Shown here: positions 1-10,600 of the stretch, one piece after another
How the letters are laid out: each line of letters starts with the position of its first letter
Position numbering within the stretch: position 1 is the first letter of the stretch
Origin: Diplonema papillatum
Lineage: Eukaryota > Euglenozoa > Diplonemea > Diplonemida > Diplonemidae
Length of the DNA: 64,000 nucleotides
Assembly (NCBI GenBank): GCA_030068145.1
Contig: JAPJBO010000829.1
Coordinates: 1-64,000 of the forward strand
Reading direction: 5' to 3'
The notes under the pieces: generated by a model
The model's database searches: none
Told to the model about the DNA's origin: nothing
What the model saw: the letters and a program-made list of their open reading frames with translations, nothing else
Made by a program: the position numbers and the translations under genes

Positions 1-61
1 CGCCCTTGTTTGCGCTCGTGGCTTTGCTTTTTTGCCAGAGTCAACCGATATTTCCGACGAA

Positions 62-205
62 GCAGGTGCTTGTACACAAAAGAGACAGGCGCTTCGTTTT
101 GTTTGTGCGTGCCGGCATACTGAGGTAAGATATTCTGATCAACCACCAAAACACGACACTGAAGAGCAACCCGCAAGATTGCAAGTACTAAAAAGAAGGT
201 GTTTT
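62..205 (+). repeat. Dispersed repeat family B, copy 1
   Basis: About 140 bp starting with an A-family tail (gcaggtgcttgtac), then ggcgcttcgttttgtttgtg and ending near caacccgcaagattgcaagt. Related copies lie at 6099-6262, 10059-10200 and 17783-17945, all in the same orientation, antisense to the host genes. Function unknown; it has no coding capacity. Confidence 0.7.
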
Positions 206-560
206 TATTCTTCGCTTTTTTATCACCAAAAGGGGGAGGGGGGGGGGGGGCAGTGCTGATACTAAGCCTGAGCCCAAAAACGAAGTTGCTAACCCTGGGG
301 GGGGGTGGGTCCCCCCCCCCTACCCCCCCCCTCCCCCCTCCTGGTGCAACCCACTGTGGACCTACTGTGGGACCCACCTTAGCTAAATTCTCTAAGGTGA
401 AATGGTGGAAAAAGTGGGTCAAAAATCTTTTTTTTCGAGTGCTTTTTTGGGAGGATGTGGGCCAAAAAAAATTTTTTTTTCTTGGTCGCTGCTGAGGAAA
501 CCACCTTAGAGCGGTCACCACCCTGCTGCACACAGGCCCTGCAGGAGGGGGGGGAGGGTG

Positions 561-1090
561 TTTTAGGGGGGGTACCCACCCACCCCTCGTTTGCCGTCCG
601 GCTGACAACGATGCCGAGTTTAGCGGCCTTAGCATCAGCACTGGGGGGGGGGGGATTGCAAGAACTGCTTGGAATGGTATGTGCTCAAACACCGCACTGG
701 TCCCGTCTGCGCCAAGTTTCGGTCCTTTAAGCCACGGACACATAAGGCGGACCATCATCAGCGTGGAACCTGAGTGTCTGCAGACAGGACTGCGGTGTGA
801 GTCTGGTTTGTCAGGCAGCTGATCGTAGCTCGTCACAGCCAGGACCACCCGTGCTACTAGAGCACAGGCGAATCCGTCACGGGGAGAAGGCCCCTACAAC
901 CGTGTCTGAGCAATCAGTTAAAAAACTCAGGGCACTCGCCCTGATTGTGACTGCGACTCGCTAGGCAGCACTGACTTGTCTTTTTAGGGGGGGGGGGAGG
1001 GGGTACCCACCCACCCCTCGTTGCCGTCCGGCTGACAACGATGCCGAGTTTAGGGGCCTTAGCATCAGCACTGGGGGGGGGGGGGGGTTG
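561..1090. repeat. Family C copy 1 flanked by ~85-bp direct repeats
   Basis: Two nearly identical direct repeats (about 561-656 and 982-1090; shared core ggctgacaacgatgccgagt) end in poly-G tracts and bracket a ~330-bp family C body (660-985). The body shares ggaacctgagtgtctgcaga with 5310-5620 and 6735-7095. The layout resembles a small element with terminal direct repeats or a local tandem duplication. No ORF of note. Confidence 0.65.
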
Positions 1091-2364
1091 CCGGGCCTGA
1101 TTTAGGTTACCGTAATTGGATTAACGTTGAACTGGAATAAAGCTGGACAGGATAATGACCCCCAGGTGTCCTCCGTCATTAACCCACCTGCGGCAGTGGC
1201 TTACACCAAAGCAGTAGATTCCACCAGCCATGCGAGAAGTGTTGGCAGTTGCAGCAGGGGATGAAGCTCCCCAAAAGGGGAGTGCGCGTCGGGGCCCATG
1301 AGGAAGCACCCTTGCAAGATGAGAATACCTGCCCTGGAAGAAGCACCCTTACTCGCGGGGGTGAGCACCCTTGCGGGGGAGCTCTTCCGTGTGCCTCCAT
1401 GCGGAAGGACACTGGGCCTTTTAAGAAGGCCGCGGAAGTCGGCTGAGCCGGGAGCTACCGGAAGGTGTGTGTGTGCTTAGGTATTACAACCTGGTTCGAT
1501 TGCGGGATAATAAAACCTCGGGGATAACAGACTGCGTGTTTTTTCTCGTTCAAGAAAACATGTGAAAACGGGTTAAAAGACTGGACACTCAAAGAGAAGG
1601 AACCCGGCGCGGGTGTACGGGGTTCGGGGTGTGTGCCATCGCTGGAACAGCGTGTCCGGTGCTGGCGACCCCAGAGTTAGCCGCTTTAGACAGGAAGCAG
1701 ATGCTGCAAATCACAGGCACGCACGTAAGTTCTTTCGCACGCGGGATCGTGAAAGCGGTGGACAACCGCGACTGACTTGTAGACGACTCAGCATCGAACT
1801 AAAACTGGCCACGAGTTTTTAGGCAACGAAAGGGAGGGCTGACGACTTCATCTGCCCTTTGCAAACTTGCAAACAGAAGTACGCGGAGGCGTTCAAAGAG
1901 TTCAGTACGGCGGCAGGACCAACAACAACAGCTCAGCATTCCGCCTGAGCTTGTACCAAACGTTGATCACACCAGCGTGCCATTCATACCGCATCGCCGA
2001 CGCAAGTGTGATGGGTCTTTCTTCGGAGGGGCTCCTACACTCAAAGTTCGACTTATACGCACCGCGATCGAGCTGAGTCTTGAGCAGGCGAACGACCCCC
2101 AGGCACGCCATTCTACTAAGTACACAAAGTTACAAACCCCCAAAAAAAAAGCCGGACCGGGTAAAACCTGAGACACCCAGGCCCATTTTGGGGGGGTGTC
2201 CCAGGTTTTTTTCAACATTCATCCAACTACGGTAGGTCAGGTTCTCCGACTCCCGCAATCGTTGCTGGCACAAACTCGAGAGGTTTGGCGTCAACTATTC
2301 CCTGCGGATATATCGAATAGTCGAAGAGATGTGAAAACGGGTTTTTGCCTAGAGGCTTTTCGTG
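1091..2364. other. Non-coding spacer
   Basis: No credible gene on either strand. It holds four spaced agcaccctt-type repeats (1300-1375), one copy of TGTGAAAACGGGTT at 1561-1574 and another at 2330-2343, and an inverted-orientation copy (2236-2313) of a repeat also seen at 23585-23665 and 58800-58860. Confidence 0.5.
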
Positions 2365-3906
2365 TTATTCGAGAAAACGTACCATATCGTCGTCATTCGA
2401 CTGGTCAAGCAGGGTGTTGCGGCGGCGGGAGAAGGGAGGAGAAGAGACGAAGCCTCCGAGGGCGGGGGACGTGGGCTCGACGTCCGGGGTGTCGTACTGG
2501 CGCACGGAGTCGAACCCGCTCGAGACGATGCTGCGGGCCGAGTGCCGGCAGCGCTGCATCATGGTCGCCGGGGAGAGCGGCTGCGACGAGCCGGTCGGCG
2601 ACATGTACGCCGCCGACGCCATCCGGCACGCGTTGAGGCGCTCGGCCTCCGACTGCGCCTTTTTGAGGGCCAGCCGCGGCATCCGGAACCCGCGCGCAAC
2701 CCCTTCGACCACCACCGCCTGGCACCCGGCCCTGCTGACGCCTTGTCCTATCGACGCCTTCCGCTCCGCGTCGTCGGGAGGCAAGCCTTGCACGCTGCAC
2801 GCGCGGATGTGGCGGCGGCCGAAGCTCGATTCGGACACTCGGGTCAGCACGCTGACGTCGTCCGAGACGCTCCGGCCCGCGTTTCTTTTGGCCACGAGGG
2901 TGACGGAGTGCTGCTTCGTCGAGACGCTGGTGCACTCGGAGTCGTCGTCTCTCTCGTCGCCGCTCGACAGCACCGCGACGCACTCGAACGGGCACAGCAG
3001 CCCGCTTTGCGCGGGGGATCCCGTCAGGCCGCCGCCTCCAGCGCTCCGCGCACTCGCGGTGGTCTTCGTGGACCCGACGTTGCGCAGGATTCGGTCGCGG
3101 TGGCTGGACTGCGACGCCGCCTTCGGGATGGGCCTCTTCGGCGGCTCAGAGGGTTCAGAGGAGTCGTCGTCCGGGAGGCTCTCCCGGGACCGCGTGCGCT
3201 CGGCGGCCTTCTTCCGCTTGATGCCGGACAGCCTCCGCTGCGGCTCGCTCGGCACGGTTTTGATCGACTTCCGGAGCATGGGCTTGGTCTTCACCAGCTC
3301 GTCGTCCTCGCCGGAACTCGACGAGTCCTCCTCTTCCTCTTCGCCGAGCGAGACGCAACTCTGCGCCACGGCGCTGCTCAGGCTGAGGTAGCTCTTGTCC
3401 TTCCCGCGGTTGCCTTCGGGGATGCTCGATCGCAACGAAGATCCACCTTCGCTCTCGAGGAGACCCACCGAGGAGCCGTTGTTAAGCGTGCTTGCGATTC
3501 CGTTCGTTCCCGCGCCGCGGCCCGCGTACCGGCGGCGGCTGGCGTCGTCGAGATTGGACGAGAGAGCCCGCTTGCCGCTGGACCCCCGGCCGGATGCCAG
3601 TTTCGACTCCCTGTCGACATCCAGCGACACCCGCCGCGCCACGCCGCCCCCGCAGGCTCCCGACACGACGGGGTGCAGCCACGCCGTGCCTGCACTCTTA
3701 TCCAGCTCTCCGCCCGGCTCCTTCGGCGCCGCCGGCGGCAACGCGGCGTCGCCGCCGTCGACCCGCTCTTGCGTCACCAGAAACGGCCCATCGCCCGGCG
3801 TCGACGGGCCGCCGCAGACCACTTCGAGCTCCTCGATCACCCGCGCGCCGTTGCCGGCTTCCCTCCGCCGTCGCGCCTCGTCCGAGGAGGACGTTGCGGC
3901 GCTCAT
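2365..3906 (-). CDS. Hypothetical Ser/Arg/Glu-rich protein (513 aa)
   Basis: I do not recognise this protein. The frame starts at the ATG at 3906, the first in-frame Met after an upstream in-frame TAG, and ends with TAA. The GC-rich sequence encodes low-complexity, probably disordered protein: an acidic stretch (GEEEEEDSSSSGEDDELVK), a basic nuclear-localisation-like patch (IKRKKAAERTRSR), many Ser-Pro, Arg-x-x-Ser and Ser-Asp-Glu sites that could be phosphorylated, and a C-terminus ending DDDMVRFLE. It has no signal peptide, membrane helix or enzyme motif. It lies about 3.7 kb downstream of the giant gene on the same strand. Both long opposite-strand frames over this DNA look like GC shadows. 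Further 5' exons cannot be excluded. Confidence 0.6.
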   Translation of the reverse strand: MSAATSSSDEARRRREAGNGARVIEELEVVCGGPSTPGDGPFLVTQERVDGGDAALPPAAPKEPGGELDKSAGTAWLHPVVSGACGGGVARRVSLDVDRESKLASGRGSSGKRALSSNLDDASRRRYAGRGAGTNGIASTLNNGSSVGLLESEGGSSLRSSIPEGNRGKDKSYLSLSSAVAQSCVSLGEEEEEDSSSSGEDDELVKTKPMLRKSIKTVPSEPQRRLSGIKRKKAAERTRSRESLPDDDSSEPSEPPKRPIPKAASQSSHRDRILRNVGSTKTTASARSAGGGGLTGSPAQSGLLCPFECVAVLSSGDERDDDSECTSVSTKQHSVTLVAKRNAGRSVSDDVSVLTRVSESSFGRRHIRACSVQGLPPDDAERKASIGQGVSRAGCQAVVVEGVARGFRMPRLALKKAQSEAERLNACRMASAAYMSPTGSSQPLSPATMMQRCRHSARSIVSSGFDSVRQYDTPDVEPTSPALGGFVSSPPFSRRRNTLLDQSNDDDMVRFLE

Positions 3907-3965
3907 GGAAAACCTCCCACGTCTCCGCCTCCGGGACACGCAAAACCAACACGAGCCGAGCTAGA

Positions 3966-3967
3966 CT
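3966..3967 (-). promoter_or_regulatory. Candidate 5' acceptor AG for the 513-aa gene
   Basis: On the minus strand a C-rich tract (cacgcctcccccag) ends in AG 60 nt before the chosen ATG, with no ATG between. It could be a spliced-leader or cis acceptor. This is inference only. Confidence 0.25.
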
Positions 3968-5309
3968 GGGGGAGGCGTGTGCTGGTGAATAGACACTGGC
4001 AAATGTATGTGTATGCTGAGGGAGGGAGTTGTGCGTTAGTGTGTGGATGAAGTATGTGTTTGGGTTTTTTTTACTTCTGTCCTTTTTAATGTTTTCGTTT
4101 TTCCTTCAAGGTTTGGGGTTCATGCAAGAGATGGGGGGATTTTTCAAATCGTACCGGTCATGGCAATTTCTTCCACGCGTCTGGCGAAAATTCACTGTCA
4201 TTAATTGACCCTTCGTGTGGGGCAGGTGGGCTTGTGACCCGCTTCGAGATCTCTGGGGCCGGCATGTGTGCCGTTTTAGGCGGGATACATGCCGACTTCC
4301 CGGCCACGGGGACCTCCAGCACACAACAACCCCCAGGCTGGTAACAGGCCGGGTCGCATAATAGCACCTGAGTATTATACGCAACTTGTTGAGTACTAAA
4401 AAGGATCCCGGGAAACAGTATCAAAGCACGTGCCGGACTTCTGTAGCAGTCACCATGCTTGCGCCTTCCTCCGTGTTTCCCCCTCCGGCGTGTGCGCGTG
4501 GTTATCTTCTCACCGGGGTCACTGCCGAAGCAGCCGCATCACGTCCTTCCCTCTAACTGGCATGGGTTTTCGTTCTTCGGTTCTATAAATTGCGTTGTTC
4601 CCTTCTTCGACCTGGCTGTGCAGTCTTCTCAGTGGACCAGTTTCCCGTCTCACTTCCAAGCCCGTTCGCGTCCAATGAACGAACACGTGAACGGACAGTA
4701 CGCAGGGTGCCTCTCGGCGTTGACGAGACGGAGCACCTGAGTTTCTCTGTCTAGTCTCTGGGTCGCGATGTCATACCAGCCCTGGTGGCATGCCTTGTTC
4801 GGGTTGCTGCTACCCATGCCGATCGAGTATGGCGCACTGCCCGGCCTCAACTGGCTCTTGAATTTGCGTCCCCTTCTTGAGAAACCCCCTGTTCATAGCG
4901 GCTTCAGGCCGCTCTCCTGTTTTGACACGCGGACGAGCACACGGCATCCGGTCAACGGAAACGGGGAGAACGGAAGAAGGAAACGCAGCTGAAGCACTTC
5001 ACTCCTTTTTCAGACGTTCTTCGCTCTGCGAAGAGGGGCGGTGGGGATGCCTGATGACACCGGGGAGAGTGTCAAAAGGTGCCATTCGGGGTTCGGGGTA
5101 GGGGGCTAATGAACGTCCGACGAGTGTGTTGTTGCCGAAGAGCGACGCTGGCGCCCGCTGCGAGTACGAATAGCGCGCGTCGTACACTTGGCTCGAGGTG
5201 CTCGTTGATTTTCTTGTGCTTTTCATTCGTTTTCTGGCTCTGCTTTCTTTAGAGTGAAAGTTCGCTTGAAACTCCGGGGTTTTAAAGTCTTTGTGGGCCC
5301 GAACCGGCT

Positions 5310-5620
5310 TGCAAGGACGTGCTTGGTATGGATATGTGCTCAGCACCGCACTAGTCCCGTCTACGCCGTGTTTCGGCCCAGGGGTATGCAAGAACGTGCT
5401 TGGAATGCTCGACCCCGCACTGGTCCCGTCGGCGCCGTGTTTCGGTCCTTTAGCGGGCCATCGTCAGCGCGGAACCTGAGAGTCTGCAGACAGGACAGCG
5501 GTGTGAGTCTGGTTTGTCAGGCGGCTGTTCGTAGCTCGTCACAGCCAGGACCACCCGTGCTACCAGAGCACAGGCGAATCCGTCACGGGGGGGAAGGCCC
5601 CTACAACGTGTTTCGGTTCG
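5310..5620 (+). repeat. Family C, copy 2
   Basis: Matches 660-985 and 6735-7095 (for example gtcacagccaggaccacccg). Its first ~75 bp (gcaaggacgtgcttggtatg to the gtgtttcgg block) is tandemly duplicated within this copy. Confidence 0.75.
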
Positions 5621-6098
5621 CCCCGGGGTTGGGCGGGGGTGGTCCGTTCGCCAACCCCTGTGCGGGGAATGGAATATCGAAGGACAAAAACACAAGAAAA
5701 AACCCCCCAAAAAGACCTTGTTCGACCGACGTTTCTGCTGCAGTGGCTGCGCTTGCGAGAGAAAACATTCTCGTCCCCACAACACTGAAGCCCGCCTCCC
5801 GCGGGGGGATTCAGACTTAAAGATTTGAGGATCTTTAGGGCGAAGGTCATAGTTTGCACAAAAGGGATGCTTCGAGTCGCTCTGTGCTGTTTCTGGTGGG
5901 TTACCTTGCCTACCATCAGAATGTATCAGAGCTGAGCAGGCTCAGCCAATCAACAGGCGACTACCTTTGAGTCGACCACTAGTTAGGAGCCAAGCATTAA
6001 CCTTGTTGTAGGAAACACTTGAGGAGGCCGCCCGTTCGAAAACCAAAAGGGAAAGCAGGCACTGCGGCACTGAACTCATCAGCGTGCCGAGAATTTCC

Positions 6099-6262
6099 TG
6101 GCGCTTCGTTTTGTTTGTGCGTGCCGGTTGGTCGCTTTCCCGCTTGTGTTTACCTGAGTCATATTTCAGGTTGGGAATTCCGATCAACCTCAAAACACGC
6201 TGCCTACGTCTTTTTAGCCTGCACAATCCATTGCAGGGCAACCCGCAAGATGCCAGTACTAA
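6099..6262 (+). repeat. Family B, copy 2
   Basis: Shares gcgcttcgttttgtttgtgc and caacccgcaaga blocks with 62-205 and 17783-17945. It is followed 12 bp later by the 27-nt T run. Confidence 0.7.
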
Positions 6263-6734
6263 ATATGCCTCTGTTTTTTTTTTTTTTTTTTTTTTTTTTT
6301 GTAGTTGCGTTGCGCTCTCCCTCTTCTAGCCTCTCTGCCGACTAAGCACCCGGGTGGCGCCTCCAAGTATTTTTCAGTGGTGCAAGCCCCTGGTGCAACG
6401 GCCAACTCTACGACCCCCGCAAACGAAGGCCTGGTGACGGCGAGCTTGAATGATACGTGAATGCACTTCGGAAGTGTAAATAAATTGGGCGATGAAAACG
6501 AAGGAGAAAAAAGGAGACGTTCGCATCACGCTAATGTGTACTTGCCAACTTGTGGCGGTACGAAAGAAGGAGGGGGGATGGGGGCATCGAGTAGGCCAAC
6601 GTTTTCGACACTTTTTCCAACGGAGCTTAGAAGTCTTCAATGTCACTAGAGCGTCACTCTTTCGACACAGGGGGTGCGACGCATTCTTAGGGGTCGGTGC
6701 GTCTTCGCTTCTTTGATGGAGGCTAGTGGGGGGG

Positions 6735-7095
6735 GGTTGCAAGAACGTGCTTTTTTTTTGGAATGGGTATGTGCCCAACACCGCAATGGGCATGTGCCCA
6801 ACACCGCACTGGTCCCGTCTGCGCCGTGTTTCGGTCCTTTAAGCCACGGACACATAAGGCGGACCATCATCAGCGTGGAACCTGAGTGTCTGCAGACAGG
6901 ACTGCGGTGTGAGTCTGGTTTGTCAGGCGGCTGTTCGTAGCTCGTCACAGCCAGGACCACCCGCGCTACTAGAGCACAGGCGAATCCGTCACGGGGAGAA
7001 GGCCCCTACAACCGTGTCTGAGCAATCAGATAAAAAAACTCAGGGCACTCGCCCTGATTGTGACTGCGACTCGCTAGGCAGCACTGACTTGTCTT
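6735..7095 (+). repeat. Family C, copy 3
   Basis: The longest copy, with a short internal duplication of ggtatgtgcccaacaccgca and the 3' block gcactcgccctgattgtgac that is also in copy 1. Confidence 0.75.
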
Positions 7096-7608
7096 CTTTT
7101 TACGGTGGCAATCTAGTGGGGAGGGGAGACATACTCCAACTACAAGCCGGTCTTTCTGTTGCTGGCGTTGGCGCCCGGCATTGAATCCAGATTTACATCT
7201 TCTCCTTCGAGTTTTGCGCCTGGCGGCCTCCCTAACTGTTTCCTACACGTTTCACATTGGGGCTGGTCGCCGGGCATATAGTTTTCGTCGGGCGCGCTGT
7301 ACTAAATACGCCAACGTGCAGCCCTTTGAAAACGTCGGTCGCAGTAGTCAGTAATCACAAACTTGGCTAGCCGTAGTTAAAGTGTGCCAATATGTCTACA
7401 TCCCTTTCACTGTCCGACTCCCAGCCTCAATGGTCAACCGGAGGCCCTACCACAATAAACGCTAAAACAAGGTTTCCTTGCTCGTGCGTAAAGACCTGCA
7501 CGACGCTTCAGTGGAGAGTCACCCATCGTTTGCTGGCAGCGAAGTGACTGAGAGGGACTATCGCGTCCCCCGCGTGGTAAACTCAGCAACCGGCGGCGCG
7601 GCGGGTGC

Positions 7609-7681
7609 TCAGTTGAAATCCGAATCGGGCGATTCAGCTCCAGCTTGCGAAGGGAAAGAGCACGCTTCGATGGAAAGGTAC
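7609..7681 (-). CDS. Giant gene exon 11: proposed last exon
   Basis: Acceptor cactcccgccacacag fits the other acceptors of this gene, phase 2 matches, and 23 codons lead to TGA (YLSIEACSFP...DSDFN). The intron is only 130 bp. The alternative at 5239-4999 (basic ARKRMKSTRKS start) has a poorer acceptor and would give 9,005 aa. Neither carries a membrane helix. Confidence 0.45.
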
Positions 7682-10600
7682 CTGTGTGGCGGGAGTGGGG
7701 ACATCATGTTGTGCACGGGGCTCGGTGATGGGCGTACGGTGAGCAGCGGGGAAAGGGGAGGTGCTTTGTGCATTGCAGTTTCGTTCTTTTAAACGAAAGC
7801 CAGGCGCATACGTAAGGGTGAAGCGGTGGGTGCCTCTCCCGACGCTCGAGATGTCAGGCGACCAGATGATGAACTCGAACGCCGCGGTGGCGTGCTCCCA
7901 CGGCACCAGCACCGTCAGCTCGTCGAACGTGTCGCCGTCGCCGTCCCCGACGACGTTGACGCCGGTCATGTACGGGATTCTCTTGGTGAAGACGACGCGC
8001 TCAGCGTCCTGGGCCTGTTCGTCCGGGCTTCTGTTGTCGAAGATCCCGCCCGACTTGCGCTGCTTCGCGATCCGGACCTCGAAGCCCGACCGGTCGTGGT
8101 GGCTGACGTCCGCAACAAGTATGCCCGCCTTCAGCCTCAAGTGCGAGCGGGCTCCAAACGTATATGTTGGAGTCTCGATGCGAGTTCCGAAGTGTCGGTA
8201 CGTAATCGCTGGCGACGTCAAGAACATGTAGTCGCCCATGTTAAAGCGCAGCTGTGCGGGTGTGTGGAATGATGTTCGTGGTTTACGGCCTGCGGTGCGC
8301 GCTACCCATTCGCAGCCGGCATACGCGTGCTCACTCTGCGAGGGATGCAACGCCAGCAGCACCCGACAAAGTTTAAAACCCGCGAGACCCGAGCGATCTG
8401 GAACGACAAAATATTCGAGGGATTGCCTTGAGCTCATTTCGACGGAGGGAACAATACAGCTACAAAGCGGGCCTTTTGTTGTTGAACGCTTACGCCCGAC
8501 ACTGAAGGTAGTTTTCCCATGCGCCAACTGGCGGCCTCCTCGAGTCTTTTCCTGCACGCAGCCTTTATTATTTTACGTGTTTGTTGTCGACAACTTGATT
8601 TTGTGTTGAGGTGTCATTCAGATGTAAATCTAAAGCCGCCCACGTCAAATTTTGTTAAGCATTGAGTTCTTTTAAGTACATGAACCACATGGATTAGCAT
8701 GCACTGCCTTGAAAGTCAGGTTATCGGATGACGTCGTCACCTGCCATTGCGTCGTCAAGGTCGAGCATTTGTGGAGCTAGCGGGGTTTGGCTTTCTTGTG
8801 ATTCCAGAGACTGAGTCGGCGAATACGAGGGCGGGCTTGTGTGCCCGTTTTTCACTTTCGAAGGCATTGGCGTGCCCGTGGTCCCCGGTCGTTTCTGAGA
8901 GCTGCTTGCCTTCGGAACCTTCTTCTTCCTTTGTTAAGCATTGAGTTCTTTTAAGTACGTACGTAAGTTTGTTAAGCAGCGGCTGCCAAAACTTGCCGTG
9001 ACACCTAAGATCAAAGTAGAGTGGAAAAGAAGAGGTGTGAAAACGGGTTGAGAAAAGCTCATCGGATACCAGCAGATCGTCTGTTGTGAATTCCGTCAGG
9101 TCTTCGAACGCGGTCACGGCGCACTGGTTGCTGGGTCTGACGGCCCAGGGGCGGCTGAAGTCGCAGGCAGCCCCTTCCCACCCGTAGGCACACACGTCGC
9201 AAGCCGCTCCTTCCCAGTGCCCGTGGCAAATGCAGCCAGATGGCGTGCACTTGCCGTGCCCGCTGCACGAGAGCGTCACGCCCGAGGCCACCACCACCCC
9301 TGGACACGACCTCGCCTGGTGCAGCGATCGAGTCGAAAATCCAAGGATCGCGACCGTGTCAATCTGAGCCCTCCCGACAGCGCTGGTGCCGTTTAACAGC
9401 AGCCGGATGACCTTCGCCTTCTGGAGCACGGTGTGCTGCCCGACGCTGTTCGGGTCGAGGGTGACCTGCGACGTAAGGCCCTTCACGTAGCCTTCCTTCG
9501 GTCTGTACACGCGGGATATCGGACCCACGTGCGACGACGGGCCATCTCGCCTCCACAACAACTGGAAGCTGTGCTTCGCATTCGGGTTGATTGACCGCGC
9601 ACTGAGGGCGCCCGACCGGAGATCGACATCAACCGTCTGCGTCGTGTTCTGCGCGTCAAGCTGTTGGTGTTGCAGGTCGATGGGAAGGAGAACAGCAGAC
9701 CTTCCTTTCGCAACTGGCAGCCTCAAGTATTTCCTACAAAGCAGGTGCTTATACTAAAATACTCGAGGGGCTGCCTTGTGCTTACTTCGAAGGGGGGGGA
9801 GAGGCTAGAGGGAGAAACAATACAACTACAAAGTGGGTCTTTTATGTTGAACGCTCACGCCCGCCACTGAACCCAGATTCACCCGAGTTTCGTGTGGGCT
9901 ACAGCACAATTACCTCCTTTGATCTTTTGCAGCTGGAAGTCACCTCAAGTATTTCCTACAAAGCAGGTGCGTATACAACAAAAGAGAGAGAGAGACGAGT
10001 TAGAGTGCAGGGACCATCTCTCCGGGGAGTTTCCGGTCTCCTCACTACAAAAGAAGACACGCGCTTCGTTTTGGTTGTGCGCCGGTTGACCGGTATCCCA
10101 CTCGTTTTCACCTTGTGTCATTTTCAGGTGGGAATACTGATCGCACCATAACACGCCGCCCACGTCTATGTTCCTGCACAATACACTGAAGTGACCGGTC
10201 CGTCCCTATCTCTTGAAACTGCATCGAAGTGCCTGCCGCTGTTTATCACAGTGAATCACGGTCCACCACGGTCTATCAGGTCCATCTCTAGTCCCTAGAG
10301 CTGCATCGAATTGCCCGGTGCTGTATTCTTCGGTCTATCACGGTCTATCAAGAAGAGGGAATGGACCGGCTCATGAAGGGCAATCCGTGGTCTCGCTTCG
10401 TGATCAAGGGATGAAGCCGGAAGTGACACAAAATGACCATAGGGAGAACTGGCTTGTGCCAGCCAAGCAGTCATAGCGACGTTGCTTTTTTGATGTCCGG
10501 CCCTGCATAACCTAGACGCCAGAATTGTCCAAGGGTCGGATTGTTCACCCACCAGCAGGGAACGTGAGCTGGGTTTTAGACCGTCGTGAGACAGGTTGAT

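Larger units (their letters stand above)
3968..7608. other. Repeat-rich spacer downstream of the giant gene
   Basis: No convincing gene. It contains family C copies (5310-5620, 6735-7095), a family B copy (6099-6262), a 27-nt T run (6274-6300), a decayed family A copy (7125-7250) and the 42-bp dispersed motif (5248-5290). One minus-strand frame at 5239-4999 is phase-compatible with the giant gene as an alternative last exon. Confidence 0.5.

Noticed and set aside
1485-1510. Possible tRNA T-arm (ggttcgattgcgg)
   Set aside because: The T-stem does not pair and no acceptor or anticodon stem fits around it.
1500-1580. LTR end and primer-binding site (aataaaacc, gtgttttttctcgttc)
   Set aside because: No second LTR, no gag or pol nearby, and no convincing tRNA-complementary site.
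2362-4050. 562-codon plus-strand frame over the 513-aa gene
   Set aside because: Arg/Ala/Gly-rich shadow typical of GC-rich DNA; the minus frame has balanced composition, a sensible start and acidic/basic blocks.
5942-6345. Overlapping frames around the poly-T tract
   Set aside because: They translate family B repeat sequence and the T run only.
7478-7792. 104-codon plus-strand frame
   Set aside because: Short, no family resemblance, overlaps exon 10 and the proposed last exon on the other strand.
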